From: Peptococcaceae bacterium UBA7702
GTDB taxonomy: Bacteria; Bacillota; Dehalobacteriia; UBA7702
NCBI GenBank assembly: GCA_002482535.1
Contig: DLGE01000001.1
Span: 186,001-250,000 of the forward strand
Direction: 5' to 3'
DNA length: 64,000 nucleotides
The position numbers and the translations under genes were made by a program. The notes under the pieces are model-generated. The model was not told the origin of the DNA and did not search any database. It was given only the letters and a program-made list of their open reading frames with translations. This document shows, one piece after another, positions 17,702 through 26,029 of the stretch. The first letter of the stretch is position 1. Each line of letters opens with the position of its first letter.

Positions 17702-18538
17702 ATGGCAGGCTCCGGCAGCCCGGGCAGAAAAAGGAAAGCCAACGTCAGTTTACGGGAAAAAAGTATGAAACGGCGGGAGAAAAAAAAGCAGACCGGGTCC
17801 GTGGCGGGTTTTCTGATACGCACCGGCGTCGTCGTCTCTCTTTTTGTCATCGCCTATTTCCTGTTGCTCAACAGCAGCTTTAAAGTGGAAGAATTCGAGA
17901 TTGAGGGGAACAGTAAAGTTTCCGACGCCGATATCATTACCCTTTCCGGCATCCATATCGGGGACGACCTCTTTCAAAGCAACGTGTCTGCCGCCGCAGA
18001 TCAGATCGGCCTCCATGTGCTCATTGAAGACGTAAAGGTACGGGTGCGTCCGTTCCATAAAATCCTCATTGAAATAACGGAAAAAGACGCCGTCGCCGGT
18101 TTCGTTGACGACGATACCTACTATTATATCGATGCTAATAAAGTGGTGGTGGGCGAAAGCGAGATGGTGGATGATTCCTTGCCGCTTTTCTCCGGCTTTG
18201 AGATTCCCTCCTTTATTTCCATCGGCTTACAAATGAACAATGCTGAACTCAATACGGATCTCACCATCGCCGAAGAGGCCGCGTCTCTTTTCTCTGGTTA
18301 TACGCTGGAAATCAGCGCCCAATCGGAAAGTGTGAACAACATATACCTCAACGGCGTGGAAGTGCGACTGGGTACCACAGGCCGTTTGGAGCAAAAGCTG
18401 ACGGTTTTGGCCACTCTGGTGAGTTCGATGTCCCAGCAAAAATTGGAAAGTCTGGAATATATTGACATCAGTATTCCCGATGAACCCGTCGTCAAGGAAA
18501 AACCGCTGAATACCGATGAAAGCGGCGCGGCAACATGA
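17702..18538 (+). CDS. Cell division protein DivIB/FtsQ
   Basis: A 278-residue bitopic protein: a very basic cytoplasmic N-terminus (about 40 residues), one transmembrane segment (about 40-60), then the POTRA domain beginning F-K-V-E-E-F-E-I-E-G-N and the beta domain. It stabilises FtsL and DivIC at the septum. ATG 17702 follows GAGGTGAG. It has its own promoter after the murA terminator, so it can be expressed apart from the Mur genes. DivIB and FtsQ are orthologous names. Confidence 0.9.
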   Translation: MAGSGSPGRKRKANVSLREKSMKRREKKKQTGSVAGFLIRTGVVVSLFVIAYFLLLNSSFKVEEFEIEGNSKVSDADIITLSGIHIGDDLFQSNVSAAADQIGLHVLIEDVKVRVRPFHKILIEITEKDAVAGFVDDDTYYYIDANKVVVGESEMVDDSLPLFSGFEIPSFISIGLQMNNAELNTDLTIAEEAASLFSGYTLEISAQSESVNNIYLNGVEVRLGTTGRLEQKLTVLATLVSSMSQQKLESLEYIDISIPDEPVVKEKPLNTDESGAAT

Positions 18539-18607
18539 GATTGATCCTGATTGCGGCGTAAACGGGAATATGAAAAAAAATTTTTTGACGGCAGGTATTT
18601 CGACTTT

Positions 18608-18639
18608 TTTGTAGAATAGAGAAACAGGTATATTATAAT
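18608..18639 (+). promoter_or_regulatory. Possible ftsZ promoter
   Basis: TTTGTA or TTGTAG (18608-18614) lies 16-17 bp before TATTAT (18631-18636), which overlaps a TATAAT (18634-18639). The choice of -10 is uncertain. Confidence 0.5.
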
Positions 18640-18687
18640 TTTGTGCAAAATTAAGTTTATAGATAGAAAATAGGGAGGAAATATTGC

Positions 18688-19749
18688 ATGGCACTGGAAT
18701 TCGAAGACATGGAATATGATCAGTTTGCAAAAATAAGGGTAGTAGGCGTCGGCGGCGGCGGGAACAATGCCATCGACCATATGATCAGCAACAAAGTTGG
18801 TGGTGTGGACTTTGTTGCCGTGAATACCGACCTTCAAGTGCTGAAAAAATCCCAAGCTGATGAAAAACTGCAAATTGGTACAAAACTGACAAAGGGCTTA
18901 GGCTCTGGCGGCAATCCCGAAATGGGCCGCAAATCTGCGGAAGAAAGCAGAGATGACATCAAAGAAATTTTGGACGGTTCTGACATGGTATTTGTTACTG
19001 CGGGCATGGGCGGCGGTACCGGTACCGGCGCAGCTCCCATCGTCGCCAATGTGGCGAAAGAATTGGGGGCCCTGACCGTTGGCGTTGTGACACGCCCCTT
19101 TGGCTTTGAAGGCCGCCGCCGTGCACAGCAGGCGGAATACGGCATCACCGAGCTAAAAGAAGAAGTGGACGCATTGATTACCATTCCCAACGATAAATTA
19201 TTGCAGATCGTCGATAGCAGAACGCCGATGACCGACGCCTTTGCCATCGTCAACGATGTGCTCCACCAAGGGATTCAGAGCATTACCGATTTGATCGGCA
19301 CTCCTGCCCTGATTAACCTTGACTTTAACGATGTGAAATCCGTGATGAAGGACGCCGGCTCCGCTTTGATGGGGATTGGTGTTGCCAAAGGTGAAAACCG
19401 CGCCAATGATGCGGCCACTGCCGCAATTTCCAGCCCCTTGCTGGAATCTTCCATTGAAGGCGCCCAGGGCGTGATTCTGAATATCACCGGCTGCCCCAAC
19501 TTGAGCCTCTTTGAAGTCAATGAAGCGGCCAAAATCGTGGAAGCCGCCGCCGACAAAGAAGCCAATATCATCTTCGGCGCCGCCATCGATGAAACCCTTG
19601 ATGATGAAGTTCGCGTCATCGTGATTGCCACGGGCTTCAGCGGTGATGAAAAAGGAAAAGCCAAAGAAGAAAAGAAAGAGGGCAGTTCCCTTTCGGATTT
19701 CGATATGGACGACCTCGACATTCCCGCTTTTTTACGCAGAAAAGACTGA
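18688..19749 (+). CDS. ftsZ: Tubulin-like cell division GTPase FtsZ
   Basis: A 353-residue cytoplasmic GTPase that forms the Z-ring. The GTP-binding signature G108-G-G-T-G-T-G114 is intact, followed by the T7-loop N-L-D-F-N-D-V. The linker after about residue 318 is short (about 20 residues), and the C-terminal peptide D-L-D-I-P-A-F-L-R-R-K-D, which binds FtsA, SepF or MinC, is conserved. ATG 18688 follows AGGGAGGAA. ftsA is not next to it. Confidence 0.98.
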   Translation: MALEFEDMEYDQFAKIRVVGVGGGGNNAIDHMISNKVGGVDFVAVNTDLQVLKKSQADEKLQIGTKLTKGLGSGGNPEMGRKSAEESRDDIKEILDGSDMVFVTAGMGGGTGTGAAPIVANVAKELGALTVGVVTRPFGFEGRRRAQQAEYGITELKEEVDALITIPNDKLLQIVDSRTPMTDAFAIVNDVLHQGIQSITDLIGTPALINLDFNDVKSVMKDAGSALMGIGVAKGENRANDAATAAISSPLLESSIEGAQGVILNITGCPNLSLFEVNEAAKIVEAAADKEANIIFGAAIDETLDDEVRVIVIATGFSGDEKGKAKEEKKEGSSLSDFDMDDLDIPAFLRRKD

Positions 19750-19776
19750 TCGGTTGATTTTGATGAATGACAAAAC

Positions 19777-19806
19777 AAGACCCGGGCCATTTGGCCCGGG
19801 TCTTTT
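19777..19806 (+). terminator. Strong terminator after ftsZ, usable in both directions
   Basis: AAGACCCGGGCC and GGCCCGGGTCTT form a perfect 12-bp stem with an ATTT loop. It separates ftsZ from the convergent CI-like gene and marks the left edge of the phage-like cluster. Confidence 0.85.
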
Positions 19807-19818
19807 AGTTTGTTTTGC

Positions 19819-20445
19819 TTAAAATTTGCCGCGCAATTCCACCACTTTTCCGATGATGGTCACAGGCAGGGAACGGATTTCCTCGTTGCTGTAGTACATC
19901 GTTTCGTACTTCGTGTTATTGGGCTGCAACATCAGCCCTGTTTCCGTTTTCTTTACTTTTTTACAGGTGGCCTCCGCGCCGTTGACCAGGACAATGGCAA
20001 TATCGCCGGAATCAACGTCCTCCTGTTTATGGACGATGACAATATCTCCCTCCTCCATGCGGGGTTCCATGGAATCGCCTTTGATCAATAAGCCGAAATA
20101 CTCATCTTTGTCCGCAATATTTCCGGAAAGCTCCTCATAATCAACGATATTCTCCAGCGCTTCGATGGGATGTCCCGCCGCTACTTTGCCAAGGATAGGA
20201 ATGCGGATGCCACCCATTTTCGCTTTGGACGAAATTCCTTCAAACAGAGGTTGATGCGTCAAATCATCGAGGTCTACATGAAAAATTTCCGCCAGGCGTG
20301 ACAGTTTTATCAGGGGAGGCTCCGCAACACCCATTTCCCATTTCTGGATGGTGGTAAAGGATTTGTAGCCCAATTCTTCGGCGATCTGCTCTTGGGAAAA
20401 ATGATTCTTTTTTCTTAAATATCTAATATTTTCTGCGAGATACAT
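19819..20445 (-). CDS. CI/LexA-like repressor: XRE HTH plus S24 peptidase
   Basis: A 208-residue repressor. Residues 1-65 form an XRE helix-turn-helix. The C-terminal S24 domain has a self-cleavage Ala90-Gly91, a catalytic Ser125 in G-D-S-M-E-P and a Lys in T-C-K-K near 162. This is the layout of phage repressors inactivated by RecA during the SOS response. It is divergent from the Cro-like gene, with operator half-sites in the shared 150-bp gap. All catalytic residues are present, so SOS induction of the cluster is predicted. Confidence 0.9.
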   Translation of the reverse strand: MYLAENIRYLRKKNHFSQEQIAEELGYKSFTTIQKWEMGVAEPPLIKLSRLAEIFHVDLDDLTHQPLFEGISSKAKMGGIRIPILGKVAAGHPIEALENIVDYEELSGNIADKDEYFGLLIKGDSMEPRMEEGDIVIVHKQEDVDSGDIAIVLVNGAEATCKKVKKTETGLMLQPNNTKYETMYYSNEEIRSLPVTIIGKVVELRGKF

Positions 20446-20472
20446 GACACCCTCCTGTTACCATTGTAATAT

Positions 20473-20570
20473 GAAGTTGAATAAATATCAAGTAAATTTT
20501 TGCAATATTTCAGAAAACTTGAAAAACGTTCCTTTATTATATTGACACTTGAATTATTTTCAAGTATTAT
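20473..20570 (+). promoter_or_regulatory. Divergent switch region: PR-like promoter with embedded operator
   Basis: TTGACA (20542-20547) and TATTAT (20565-20570) are 17 bp apart, and the spacer carries the inverted repeat ACTTGA (20547-20552)/TCAAGT (20560-20565). Further half-sites TCAAGT (20488-20493) and ACTTGA (20517-20522) lie toward the repressor gene. A repressor bound in the spacer would block the rightward promoter. Confidence 0.75.
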
Positions 20571-20601
20571 TAAACCAACAAAAAGAGGAGGCTTTTTTGT
20601 G

Positions 20602-20811
20602 ATGGTAAATGAAAAGAAGTATTCTATTTTTGAACTGAGAATGGCAAGAAGTTTAACTCAGAAGCAGGTAGCAGATGATTTAGGTGTTTCTTTGAACACT
20701 TATCGGCATTGGGAGAAAAACATTTCCGATGTGGGGATCAGCAAAGCCTGCGCCTTGGCAAAATACTATGACGTGGGCATCGGACAACTTTTATTTTGCA
20801 CAAAAACATGA
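20602..20811 (+). CDS. Cro-like XRE transcriptional regulator
   Basis: A 69-residue protein, almost entirely an XRE helix-turn-helix (L-T-Q-K-Q-V-A-D-D-L-G-V-S-L-N-T-Y-R-H-W-E). It is the first gene from the rightward promoter, in the position of Cro. ATG 20602 or the adjacent GTG 20599 follows AGAGGAGG; frames extending further upstream run through the promoter and are rejected. Confidence 0.8.
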   Translation: MVNEKKYSIFELRMARSLTQKQVADDLGVSLNTYRHWEKNISDVGISKACALAKYYDVGIGQLLFCTKT

Positions 20812-20846
20812 AAAATATTCATGTAAAAAATAAAAAGGAGCAAACC

Positions 20847-21053
20847 ATGGGAAACATTATCAAAGCAAACATTTCTTACTGGATGACCTTTTTGGGAATG
20901 AGCCACAAAGATGTCGCGGCGGCAATGAATATGAGCAATGCTACGCTTTATAACCGTATGCGCCTGCCCTCTTCCTTCACCATCGCGGAATTGGAGCGAT
21001 TTGCCGGAAAAATCGGCATTGAGATGTCTGATCTGGTGGTGAAAAAGGCTTAA
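20847..21053 (+). CDS. Small HTH phage protein
   Basis: A 68-residue protein with a degenerate XRE/Cro-type helix-turn-helix (M-S-H-K-D-V-A-A-A-M-N-M-S-N-A-T-L-Y-N-R). ATG 20847 follows AAAGGAG. It probably acts as a second early regulator; the exact role is unknown. It sits 35 nt after the Cro-like gene in the same transcript. Confidence 0.65.
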   Translation: MGNIIKANISYWMTFLGMSHKDVAAAMNMSNATLYNRMRLPSSFTIAELERFAGKIGIEMSDLVVKKA

Positions 21054-21086
21054 AGGGAAAAGAAAAACCGAGGAAAGGAAAAACAA

Positions 21087-21425
21087 ATGATGATCTATGA
21101 CTACAAAACACCTTTTGGCAGAGAACTGAAGCCGGATCGCAGGATTATGGGGCCTGCCGCCGTAACGGTTCGCTATTTGACCGACGAAGAAAAAGAACGG
21201 TACGGTTGCGAAAACATTACGGTGCTCAAAAAGAGATGCGCTCACTGCCACGAGGAAAAATCAGACTACGCCTTTTTTCATTCTACCACATCACCGGATG
21301 GTTTGTCCTCCTGGTGTCGGAAATGCGTTCTAAAAAGGCAACAACAAGCCCTCGCCAAGGCGGAAAAACGTAGAAAAAGCTGGTGGAAAAGATTTTATGA
21401 ACAGAGAAAGACTGAAACAGTATAA
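21087..21425 (+). CDS. Zinc-finger-like phage protein, unknown function
   Basis: A 112-residue protein. Residues about 53-82 have the pattern C-x2-C-x23-C-x2-C (CAHC ... CRKC), resembling the zinc knuckle of phage HNH-adjacent or recruiter proteins, but no HNH catalytic residues follow. The C-terminus is strongly basic (K/R/W-rich). The end overlaps the next gene by 29 nt. Nucleic-acid binding is inferred only from composition. Confidence 0.55.
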   Translation: MMIYDYKTPFGRELKPDRRIMGPAAVTVRYLTDEEKERYGCENITVLKKRCAHCHEEKSDYAFFHSTTSPDGLSSWCRKCVLKRQQQALAKAEKRRKSWWKRFYEQRKTETV

Positions 21426-21786
21426 AAATATCTTCATGGAAATTAAGGAATTGAAAGAAGAAATCGACGATTTGGAAAGGGGACTTGCCCGCCAAGGGGA
21501 AGGGATGCGGGTCTTTACGGCGCCGAAGGATTTTACCGGCGATACCGCCGCTTTGATTCTTGATTTGAAAACCCTGTTATCCGAAAAGGTAGAGGTTCTG
21601 ACGGCCATGCGCAGGGAGATCGAATCTTGCTTTTTAGCTCTCTCCTCCCAGGAACGGCGGTTGATGCGCAAGAAATATATCCTTGGTAAAACGAATCAGG
21701 TCATTGCCAACGAGATGTTCATGAGCATCGATAATGTAAAACGAATTCATTCACAGATTTTAAAAAAGATTGAGCGTTGCGCCTAA
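21397..21786 (+). CDS. ArpU/RinA-like phage late-gene regulator
   Basis: A 129-residue protein with an N-terminal coiled coil and a C-terminal sigma-region-4-like helix-turn-helix (L-S-S-Q-E-R-R-L-M-R-K-K-Y ... N-Q-V-I-A-N-E-M-F-M-S-I-D-N-V-K-R-I-H). This layout matches small phage transcription activators placed just before the packaging genes in Firmicute phages. It is followed by a terminator, so it may control read-through or activation of the structural genes. Confidence 0.6.
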   Translation: MNRERLKQYKNIFMEIKELKEEIDDLERGLARQGEGMRVFTAPKDFTGDTAALILDLKTLLSEKVEVLTAMRREIESCFLALSSQERRLMRKKYILGKTNQVIANEMFMSIDNVKRIHSQILKKIERCA

Positions 21787-21821
21787 AGACCGCCTCTGTA
21801 TGATTGTCAAAGAAAGTTTGA

Positions 21822-21856
21822 AAAAGACCATCCGCTGGGGGATGGTCTTTTCATTT
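21822..21856 (+). terminator. Terminator ending the early region
   Basis: AAAAGACCATCC (21822-21833) and GGATGGTCTTTT (21840-21851) form a perfect 12-bp stem followed by CATTTTTAT. Confidence 0.8.
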
Positions 21857-22167
21857 TTATGGCCCGTTTGTTTTGTCCCCTAAAAAAGACGCGGGAGCGT
21901 TGAAACGCTCCCGTTAACAGAGACCCCACAAGTGTGTCGCCACAAAATCCGTGGGAACTGTTCGATCTTATTATGGGCAAATCCCGTAAAGACATGATGG
22001 CAATTCCTGACAGGCTATTTTGTCGTTGCGGTGCTTAAGAGCCGCAACGTTAAAATCACTGTATTTGAGGCAGTCATTTCTAAAATCTACACTCCGCTAC
22101 ACTTTTTTCACCGATGTCTACCTGCTCTTAGACTTTGATCTGTGGTATGTTGTCATTGTAAAAAATG
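21857..22167 (+). other. Structured non-coding stretch between early and packaging genes
   Basis: About 310 nt without a credible gene, where a small-terminase gene would normally be. It holds a perfect hairpin CGGGAGCGTT-GA-AACGCTCCCG (21892-21913) and a second stem GTTGCGG/CCGCAAC around 22024-22050. It may carry the packaging (pac) site, a regulatory RNA or a late promoter; none is demonstrated. Confidence 0.5.
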
Positions 22168-22205
22168 ACTCTTTACCGATTCCGCCGGTAAGAGTTTTTT
22201 ATTTT
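22168..22205 (+). terminator. Terminator-like hairpin directly before the terminase gene
   Basis: ACTCTTTACCG (22168-22178) and CGGTAAGAGT (22186-22195), with one bulged base, are followed by TTTTTATTTT. It lies just before the AAAGGAGG of the terminase gene, fitting antitermination control of late genes. Confidence 0.65.
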
Positions 22206-22239
22206 GAAAAGGAGGAAAGCCGGTAACGGTAGCAAGAGA

Positions 22240-23751
22240 TTGAATCAGAAAGACCAGACTCAAAAAGCAATACCCAAAAGAAACAAAGCCTATCTGAAAG
22301 CCACCAACAACACGACTTTTTTACCGCTTTTCACGGATACTTCCCGTTATTTGGTTCTAAAGGGCGGCGGCGGGAGCGGCAAATCAATTTTTGCCGGACG
22401 AAAAATCTTGGAGAGAGCGATCAACGAAAAAAAACACCGCTTCCTCGTCTGCCGCAAAGTCGGTAAAACACTACGTGATAGCTGTTTTCGCCAACTGATC
22501 GCCCAGATACGGGAATATTATCCCGACGTCAAATTCAAGGCCAACCAAACGGATATGCGCATCACTTTTCCGGAGAGTGAAAGTGAGATTCTTTTTTCAG
22601 GTTTGGATGATGTGGAAAAGCTAAAATCTATTTTTCATATCACCGGCATTTGGATCGAAGAGGCCAGCGAGCTCTTGGAAAACGACTTTAACCAGTTGAA
22701 TATTCGTCTGCGAGGAGAAACACCCTTTTACAAGCAAATCATCTTGACCTTCAACCCCATCAATATTCTCCATTGGCTGAAAACGCGTTTTTTTGATCAT
22801 ACGCCGGACAACGCCACGATTCACGAAAGTACTTACAGGGATAACCGTTTTCTGGACGACGCGGCCAAAAAAGTTTTGGAAGATTTTCGAGAGATTGACG
22901 AGTACTACTATGCCGTTTACTGCCTGGGCCAATGGGGGGTGACGGGGAAAACCGTATTTCCTGGCAAAGCCGTTACAGAACGGCTGCAACAAATTGCCAA
23001 GCCCTTAAAAAAAGGTTATTTCGAATACGACTACGACGGCGTGAAAATCAGCAATATTCGCTTCCTGGAAGCGGAGGACGGTTTTATCTCGATTTACCTC
23101 CCGCCGGAGCCGGGACGCCCTTATGTAATCGGCGGCGACCCTGCCGGAGAAGGCAGCGACAACTTCATTTTGCAGTGCCTCGACAATATGGAGCTGCGTC
23201 AGGCGGCAACCTTAAAAAGACAAAAGATTGACGAAGATATCTACGCCCAGCAGGCGTACTGTCTCGGTGCTTACTACAACAACGCTTTGCTGGCCCTGGA
23301 AACGAACTGGAGCACCTATCCTGTTTTGGAGTTGGAACGGCTCCGTTATCCCAAACAGTATGTGCGGGAATCCTTTGATAACTACACCCACGCGGTACGG
23401 ACGTCTTTCGGCTTCCGCACCGATGCCAAAACAAGGCCGGTGATCATTGCCAATCTCATCAAAGCCGTGCGGGAAGACATCTCCTTTCTAAACGACAGAA
23501 GCACGTTAGAGGAAATGCTGACCTTCGTGCGCAGCGAATCCATGCGTCCCGAGGCGGAAGCCGGCGCCCATGACGACTGCATCATGGCATTGGCCATTGC
23601 CCTCTTTGCCCGTTCCCAACAGCGCATGTATGTGGAAACGGCCGTCACCAAACGAAAGTGGACCGCGGATATGCGGGAAGACTACGAAAACGCCAGCAGA
23701 GAAGACCGCCTGGCCTTGATCAAGCGCTGGGGAAAACCGAAATACCAATAA
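22240..23751 (+). CDS. Phage terminase large subunit
   Basis: A protein of about 503 residues that drives DNA packaging. The N-terminal ATPase has a P-loop G-G-G-G-S-G-K-S and a Walker B-like I-W-I-E-E-A-S-E-L. The C-terminal RNase H-like nuclease carries G-G-D-P-A-G-E-G-S-D-N and later acidic residues (H-D-D-C). The start is uncertain: AAAGGAGG (22208-22215) has no ATG or GTG at normal spacing. TTG 22240 is taken, though 24 nt away; TTG 22204 precedes the site. Homology begins soon after residue 20 either way. Confidence 0.9.
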   Translation: MNQKDQTQKAIPKRNKAYLKATNNTTFLPLFTDTSRYLVLKGGGGSGKSIFAGRKILERAINEKKHRFLVCRKVGKTLRDSCFRQLIAQIREYYPDVKFKANQTDMRITFPESESEILFSGLDDVEKLKSIFHITGIWIEEASELLENDFNQLNIRLRGETPFYKQIILTFNPINILHWLKTRFFDHTPDNATIHESTYRDNRFLDDAAKKVLEDFREIDEYYYAVYCLGQWGVTGKTVFPGKAVTERLQQIAKPLKKGYFEYDYDGVKISNIRFLEAEDGFISIYLPPEPGRPYVIGGDPAGEGSDNFILQCLDNMELRQAATLKRQKIDEDIYAQQAYCLGAYYNNALLALETNWSTYPVLELERLRYPKQYVRESFDNYTHAVRTSFGFRTDAKTRPVIIANLIKAVREDISFLNDRSTLEEMLTFVRSESMRPEAEAGAHDDCIMALAIALFARSQQRMYVETAVTKRKWTADMREDYENASREDRLALIKRWGKPKYQ

Positions 23752-23766
23752 AGGAGCAGATAACCG

Positions 23767-25812
23767 ATGAATCACGGGAAAAAGAAGCAACGGCGTAAAT
23801 TAGAACTCTGGCAGCAGCGGCTGGAAAAGAACCAGCTGGCCTATGACAGCGTCGACGCGCAGTTTGATGAAAGGGAAGCCCTCTTCAAAGGCAGACGGGA
23901 GACGACGCCCTGCACCGACGGGGACAGAAAAAAGAGCGCCTATCATGTTCGAAACATTGTCTCTGAATTGATTGAATCTCAAGTAGATGCCAATATTCCG
24001 TCGCCCAAAGTGACGCCGCGCCGGAAAGAAGACGAAAGACTGGCTAAAATTATCGAAGATATGCTCCGGGACGAATTGGATCGGCTGCCCTTTGAAACCA
24101 TGAATGATGTCATGGAACGTACCGTGCCGATTCAGGGCGGATCACTGTTTCTTTTGGAGTGGGACAACAGCTTGAGAACCCATACCACCGTCGGCGAATT
24201 GTCCGTATCGGTCATCCATCCCAAACAGATCGTGCCCCAGGATGGGATCTATACCTCTGTGGACGAGATGGATTACATCATTTTAAAACTGCCTCAGACA
24301 AAAGAGCTGATTCACCGCCGCTATCAGGTGGATGTTTCCGGCGAGGAAGAAGAAGAGTCGGAGATCAAAGGGGCGGAGAACAGTGCTCCCGCCCAAGGGA
24401 TCGTGACACAGTATATTGCCTATTACCGCAACGAAAAGGGGGGTATTGGACTCTTCTCCTGGGTAAACGACACGATTTTGGAGGATCTTGAGGACTATCA
24501 GGCCCGGCGTTTGCGCCGTTGCAGCCAGTGCGGCGCAGTGGAACCCCTTTCCGGGGAAGTGCTGCCGCTGCCCTCAAAAGACGGCGTCCATCCTCTTGAA
24601 CACCGAAACGGTGTGTTTTGGGAAGCTGATTTTGACGGCAATCAAGAGTATGCTCCCCAGGCCGCGCCGAAACAAGGCCGGGGACATTGCTGTCCTTATT
24701 GCGGCGGCACCGCATTTGAAGAAAGAAATGAGGAATACGAGGAGGTTTGGTTGCCAAAACACTCCATCCACGGGGTGCAAATTCCCGGTGCGACAAAGCG
24801 GGAAACGGAAACCGACTTTGGTGAAGAGGGGTACCCTGTAGCCGACGCCGTCTGGGAGCCTACGCGGATTCCCTATTATAAGCCCAATATCTATCCGGTG
24901 ATATTGCAAAAAAGCGTTTCTGTTTTTGGCCAGCTTTTGGGCGACAGTGATGTCGACAAAATTATCGATCAGCAAAACACTTCCAACCGTTTGGCCACGA
25001 AGATTTTAGATAAGCTGTTAAAAGCCGGCTCTTTCGCCACGCTTCCCGCCGACGCCTCCATTGGCACCGACTGCGAGGACATGAAATACATTCGCCTGGA
25101 AAGCGCCGCGGATAAAGCGATGATTTCCGTTTTTGACATGGAAGGCAACGTCGAGCAGGATTTGGTGATGTACAACCAGATCTATGAAGAAGCCCGCAAT
25201 ATCATCGGCATCACCGACAGTTATCAGGGCCGCCGGGATACCACGGCTACCAGCGGTAAAGCCAAAGAGTTTTCCGCTGCCCAGGCCGCCGGACGCCTCG
25301 AAAGCAAGCGGATCATGAAAAATGCCGCCTATGCCAGGCTGTTTGAAATCATGTTCAAATTCAAATTGGCCTATGCCGATGAGCCTCGCATGGTGACCAG
25401 CCGCAATCTCAACGGGGATTTACAGTACGACGCCTTTGACCGTTACGATTTTCTGCAACAGGACGAAAATGGGGAGTGGTACTGGAACGATCAGTTCCTC
25501 TTCTCCTGCGATACCTCCGCCTCCCTCGCCTCCAACAGGGAAACCATGTGGCAGGAAACGCGCCTCAATTTGCAGCAGGGTGCTTTCGGCGACCCCGCTT
25601 CCCTTGATACCCTGATCCTGTTTTGGAATAAAATGGCCCAACTGCATTACCCCTGTGCCGAAGAAACGAAGCGTTATCTACAGGAAAAGTTAAACGAGCA
25701 AGAGCAGGCGGCTGCAATAAACGGGAATCCGTCCCAGCTTGGCGCGGCAGTGATGAACAATGGAAATTCCGCGGCCCTTTCGGGAATGGCCGCGTTACGA
25801 AATCAGCGTTGA
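23767..25812 (+). CDS. P22-like portal protein with zinc-ribbon insertion
   Basis: A 681-residue portal. Recognisable parts are the N-terminal wing with Y-H-V-R-N-I-V-S-E-L-I-E-S, the I-H-P-K-Q-I-V-P-Q-D-G segment and a long C-terminal helix region (A-T-S-G-K-A-K-E-F-S-A-A-Q-A-A-G-R). The size and layout resemble portals of short-tailed phages. Residues about 252-312 contain C252-x2-C255 and C309-x2-C312, a zinc-ribbon-like insertion that is unusual for portals. ATG 23767 follows AAAGGAG, 15 nt after the terminase stop. Confidence 0.88.
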   Translation: MNHGKKKQRRKLELWQQRLEKNQLAYDSVDAQFDEREALFKGRRETTPCTDGDRKKSAYHVRNIVSELIESQVDANIPSPKVTPRRKEDERLAKIIEDMLRDELDRLPFETMNDVMERTVPIQGGSLFLLEWDNSLRTHTTVGELSVSVIHPKQIVPQDGIYTSVDEMDYIILKLPQTKELIHRRYQVDVSGEEEEESEIKGAENSAPAQGIVTQYIAYYRNEKGGIGLFSWVNDTILEDLEDYQARRLRRCSQCGAVEPLSGEVLPLPSKDGVHPLEHRNGVFWEADFDGNQEYAPQAAPKQGRGHCCPYCGGTAFEERNEEYEEVWLPKHSIHGVQIPGATKRETETDFGEEGYPVADAVWEPTRIPYYKPNIYPVILQKSVSVFGQLLGDSDVDKIIDQQNTSNRLATKILDKLLKAGSFATLPADASIGTDCEDMKYIRLESAADKAMISVFDMEGNVEQDLVMYNQIYEEARNIIGITDSYQGRRDTTATSGKAKEFSAAQAAGRLESKRIMKNAAYARLFEIMFKFKLAYADEPRMVTSRNLNGDLQYDAFDRYDFLQQDENGEWYWNDQFLFSCDTSASLASNRETMWQETRLNLQQGAFGDPASLDTLILFWNKMAQLHYPCAEETKRYLQEKLNEQEQAAAINGNPSQLGAAVMNNGNSAALSGMAALRNQR

Positions 25813-25826
25813 AAGGAGGTGAAATC

Positions 25827-25967
25827 ATGACAAAAACACAAAAAGCACCCCTGGGTTACAGCGGCAAAATCGGTAACGCCGGTTCCCAAAAGGTGGAAGC
25901 GCCCTTCGCCCCCAAAGCCACGGCGAAAGGCACGGTAAAAAAGGGGAAGGACCTGGAGAAGGAGTAA
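25827..25967 (+). CDS. Small basic phage protein, unknown function
   Basis: 46 residues, rich in K, G, A and P, starting at ATG 25827, 6 nt after the excellent AAAGGAGGTG site. It lies between portal and scaffold in the same direction. The strong ribosome site and tight spacing support translation; no family is recognised. Confidence 0.6.
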   Translation: MTKTQKAPLGYSGKIGNAGSQKVEAPFAPKATAKGTVKKGKDLEKE

Positions 25968-25971
25968 GGTG

Positions 25972-26016
25972 ATGATCCCTTTGCCCTCAGGAAAAGAGCA
26001 AAAATCCAAAAAATAA
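25972..26016 (+). CDS. Possible 14-residue leader peptide
   Basis: ATG 25972 to TAA 26016 encodes 14 residues after GGAGTAAGG and ends just before the scaffold ribosome site. It could be translated and couple to the scaffold gene, but it is too short to be sure. Confidence 0.2.
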   Translation: MIPLPSGKEQKSKK

Positions 26017-26029
26017 GCAGGAGGCAGCT

